Assembly (NCBI RefSeq): GCF_004359215.1
Contig: NC_090613.1
Location: forward strand, 1-19,143
Direction: 5' to 3'
Length of the DNA stretch: 19,143 nucleotides
From: Bremia lactucae
Lineage: Eukaryota > Oomycota > Peronosporomycetes > Peronosporales > Peronosporaceae
Made by a program: the position numbers and the translations under genes. Shown in pieces: positions 17,198 through 19,143 of the stretch (its first letter is position 1; each line of letters starts with the position of its first letter). The notes beneath the pieces were generated by a model. That model did no database searches. It was not told the DNA's origin and saw only the letters and a list, made by a program, of their open reading frames with translations.

Positions 17198-17781
17198 CTA
17201 GGTCTGCTTGCTCTCACCTCCGAGAGGTTCAACAGAGCCTAGGTCTGTCCCAGTAGAGCGCCCCGCACCTACGTCGTTTTCCCGCACTGTACCAGATTTC
17301 TGGTATAGGTCGGGATTGGTGCTCTTCCGAGCTTTACGCGTATTGCGAAGGGGACTGGCCGGACGTAAATGTTTCGTGCTTCCGCACATATTTTATCTAC
17401 GAATGTACTTACGCTGTTCCACAGCTTGAAGTGCCTATTCTCCGTTCTCAACGAGGCTAAGATCCATGGGTTCCGGTCTATTAGACGGTACCCATGTGCT
17501 CGAAGAGTTTGTACGGTAAACAGGCGTGCCTAACATGAGCAGACTTAAAGTCGAACTCAGCGCGAAGCGCTATGACAACTGCCTCTTCAAAAGTAGTAGG
17601 ATGGGATCGTAATAATTCCGTCCGGGCAACGCCATCATTGAGACCCCCCCCCATGAAGATTGTCACGACAATTGCTTCTTGCACCAGGTCTTAAGGCTTC
17701 GATGCAATGAGGGTTCTCAACTCCTGGACATAGTACCCTAGGGTTCGTCTAACCTGTCGAGTCGCTATAAGCCGTGATAGT
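17198..17781 (-). pseudogene. Gag C-terminal part and zinc knuckle of element M
   Basis: From the edge at 17781 the minus strand reads RRTLGYYVQELRTLIASKP, stop (17692-17694), QEAIVVTIFMGGGLNDGVAR, HPTTFEEAVVIALRAEFDF, the C-terminal half of a retrotrans_gag-type capsid domain. A nine-G run (17645-17653 as C) distorts the usual FMEGL segment. The knuckle appears as CGSTKHLRPASPLR (17386-17345): the first Cys is lost to a frame change and the last Cys is Ser. The N-terminal half of Gag is missing because the R LTR begins at 17782. Confidence 0.8.
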
Positions 17782-18226
17782 TGTAACGGGGCACTACGAC
17801 TTGTACTGCTTCAGTACAAGTCCACTTCGCACTGCTTCGCTTGCGAGTGGTGACGTTATTTCACGTACACTAGTACGTGCAGAGGAAGACTTCTCTTTAA
17901 GGTAACTAGCTTAAAGAGGGTTAAATGAAAACTGTATTAATATAATTAGGTAACTCTTCTATCTATCTTGCAAATGCTAAATTAATTATAAACTAATACT
18001 CAACATGCAAATGAATTCTTATCTTATCTGTATCTCTCTTTTGTTTATTATTACAGCTGATTAGTCTGCGGGATAAATAGATATAATGGTCTATACCTAT
18101 TTATGGATAAGAATTCTGATCATTAATATATAAAGTAATATCCTCCAAATATTATCTACCTTTTAGATAATATATTAATTAATAACCTTTAAGTGTTAAT
18201 TTCATGTAACGATACACCCCGTTACA
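17782..18226 (-). repeat. 3' LTR of element R, 445 bp
   Basis: The ends are TGTAACGGGG and CCCCGTTACA, a 10-bp terminal inverted repeat with TG...CA. On the minus strand AAGTCTTCCTCTG lies toward the 3' end, as in M's LTR, and a purine tract precedes the 5' end, so the element is on the minus strand and extends right beyond the window. The left flank is M gag, so R inserted into M. Flanking pentamers (ATAGT left, TGACC right) differ, as expected when the right flank is internal element sequence. Confidence 0.8.
17800..17918. repeat. Run of four hairpins within the R LTR
   Basis: Stems/loops: 17800-17820 (CTTGTACTG, 9 bp, 3-nt loop); 17822-17850 (CCAC(T)TCGC with GCGAGTGG, one bulge); 17862-17879 (CACGTAC, 7 bp, ACTA loop); 17893-17918 (CTCTTTAAG, 9 bp, 8-nt loop). 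In element sense they lie near the 3' end of the LTR and could fold in the RNA. Confidence 0.85.
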
Positions 18227-18229
18227 TGA

Positions 18230-18239
18230 CCCCTCCCTT
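18230..18239 (-). other. Polypurine tract of element R
   Basis: The minus strand reads AAGGGAGGGG three bases before the LTR TGTAACGGGG. It has the same position and strand as the tracts of L and M and fixes element R as minus-strand. Confidence 0.6.
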
Positions 18240-18343
18240 ATACGACAATCACTCTGACTGTCATTGGATGGAGTAGTTACTACGTGACCACTTATTTTTA
18301 AAATGATATTGATTGGTCAGAACCATCATTTTAATTCCATCGC

Positions 18344-19143
18344 ATGAAGAATCAACTAATGCGGGGGGTTGATAGTGCTGCGCCTTCGGCTGCAGTTCGT
18401 GCAGCCGCGGGTGACGCACTGCTATCTCTTGCGGCAGACGGAACGTCTGCCGTAGTATCATCCACTCGCACAACACTAGATGTTGCAAGTGCACGTGGTG
18501 AATCAACACGTGAATACGACCCCTCTTTGGATGTCGACTACGAATGCGAGTCGGATGAAGTGGCCGACTCGGGGAGAATGGAACAGTCGCCTGATGTACG
18601 TCAGGCGGCTGACTCTGAGTCTTCGAATGAGAGGGCTCATTATGATAAACGAGTAAACAGTCTATTTGGATCCGACGATGAGGATGATCCGTCATCGCCC
18701 GTTCGATCTCCCATACGGTCACCTTCACGTGTTTCTGTGCAAGGTGACGACGATGGCGTAAGCCATCGTAAGAAAAGTTCTTGTGGTACCCCTGCTTCAG
18801 TGGGTACCGCTCAGGGGAGTGAAGACAATTGAATGTCTCATCAGGCTCCTGAAAAGAAACCGTGGCTTTTGCCAGAACGGCTAATCAATAGCTTGTCTGG
18901 AGAAACTACTCCTCACAATAAATATCCTTTATTTATTGCGACAAAGCTACATGGCCTTGATCCCAGCGCGAAGAACTTTCGCGCTGAGGAAGATTTCTAT
19001 CTCGATGCTTTTCTAAAGCATCGATGGTTTAGTGGCAATAATAAGCGAGATAAAGTCTCGCTTATGCAAGCTTGGAGTGCGTTCATTCGCAATGTTAAAG
19101 ACATTGGACGCGAAGCTTGGCTTCAAAAACTTAACGCGAATCG
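18344..19143 (+). CDS. Antisense ORF of element R, open at the window edge
   Basis: One frame runs from ATG 18344 to the edge (about 266 codons) with a single TGA at 18830-18832 followed at once by ATG. The first part is Ala-rich (APSAAVRAAAGDALLSLAAD), then strongly acidic and Ser-rich (DVDYECESDEVADS, GSDDEDDPSSPVRSPIRS). The second part looks globular: MSHQAPEKKPWLLPERLINS, HNKYPLFIATKLHGLDPSAK, FRAEEDFYLDAFLKHRW, VSLMQAWSAFIRNVKDIG. No family recognised. It starts 118 bp inside the 3' LTR on the strand opposite the element, as in L. Alternatives: gag of a plus-strand element, or a two-protein arrangement with the TGA as a true end. Confidence 0.6.
18387..19124. repeat. Dense array of short perfect hairpins
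   Basis: At least 14 perfect stem-loops in 740 bp, inside an open reading frame. Stem/loop/stem: 18387-18407 (8/5/8), 18432-18452 (9/3/9), 18492-18512 (6/9/6), 18547-18571 (8/9/8), 18588-18607 (7/6/7), 18718-18748 (8/15/8), 18750-18769 (8/4/8), 18785-18808 (7/10/7), 18916-18938 (9/5/9), 18964-18986 (9/5/9), 19002-19024 (10/3/10), 19041-19065 (10/5/10), 19090-19106 (6/5/6), 19112-19124 (5/3/5). All stems differ in sequence, so this is not a dispersed repeat. Function unknown. Confidence 0.85.

Larger units (their letters stand above)
11307..17781 (-). mobile_element. Element M: Ty3/gypsy chromovirus-like element, 5' truncated
   Basis: This is the most complete element in the window. Minus-strand order: gag C-terminal part (17781-17198), protease (17183-16790), linker, RT (15862-15062), RT connection and RNase H (15061-14525), integrase (14240-13025), chromodomain (12915-12706, stop at 12706-12708), antisense ORF region, polypurine tract (11984-11972) and 3' LTR (11971-11307). 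The 5' LTR, primer-binding site and gag N-terminus are missing because the LTR of element R sits at 17782. It carries at least ten inactivating stops or shifts. It differs from L and B in the integrase C-terminus (VFFVGLLKPYRDPS) and is a separate family. Confidence 0.8.

Noticed and set aside
1..19143. tRNA, rRNA, CRISPR, bacterial operon signals, RXLR-type effector genes
   Set aside because: None were recognised in either strand; the content is eukaryotic retroelement debris.

Overview
The window looks like the left end of an oomycete chromosome (Phytophthora or downy-mildew type). It begins with a plant/oomycete-type heptamer telomere, C-strand (CCCTAAA)n at 1-96, and what follows is almost entirely decayed, nested Ty3/gypsy chromovirus-like retroelements whose domain wording I associate with oomycete genomes. 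That assignment rests on recognition only; no search was run. I see no host gene, rRNA, tRNA or CRISPR array. Every coding region has stops, frameshifts or lost catalytic residues, except possibly an ORF running off the right edge.

Layout. 1-96 telomere; 97-657 unassigned subterminal DNA. Element L (658-5015, minus strand): 3' LTR, polypurine tract, chromodomain, integrase with an internal inversion, and RT fused to the integrase zinc finger by a deletion. Element X (plus strand) survives as protease/linker (5030-5828) and linker/RNase H (8245-8700), split by block B (5829-8240), which holds an M-type LTR plus chromodomain and integrase on the minus strand. 8914-8970 is a short tandem repeat; 9040-9430 is a non-LTR/Penelope-like RT remnant with a YIDDG box; 9683-10471 is a non-autonomous DNA transposon with terminal inverted repeats and an 8-bp target duplication. 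10842-10934 is an interstitial telomere in the same orientation as the terminal one. 10942-11971 is an inverted copy of 5829-6880. Element M (11307-17781, minus strand) runs from the C-terminal part of gag through protease, RT, RNase H, integrase and chromodomain to the 3' LTR. Its gag is cut at 17781 by the 3' LTR of element R (17782-18226), which continues past the window.

Main point of interest. In L, B, M and (as far as visible) R, the strand opposite pol carries protein-like reading frames. They start near the 3' LTR, cross the chromodomain antisense, and in B and M stop close to the integrase C-terminal (K/R)PY-type motif. L and B share residues in this antisense frame. I infer a family of oomycete chromovirus-like elements with a long antisense ORF overlapping the 3' end of pol. 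A second unexplained pattern is the density of short perfect hairpins (stems mostly 6-11 bp, loops mostly 2-9 nt), extreme at 18387-19124.

History suggested by the sequence: an old left chromosome end lay at the present interstitial telomere, next to a truncated chromodomain fragment and element M. A 10.8-kb block with its own telomere was later joined outside it, or the assembly was misjoined there.
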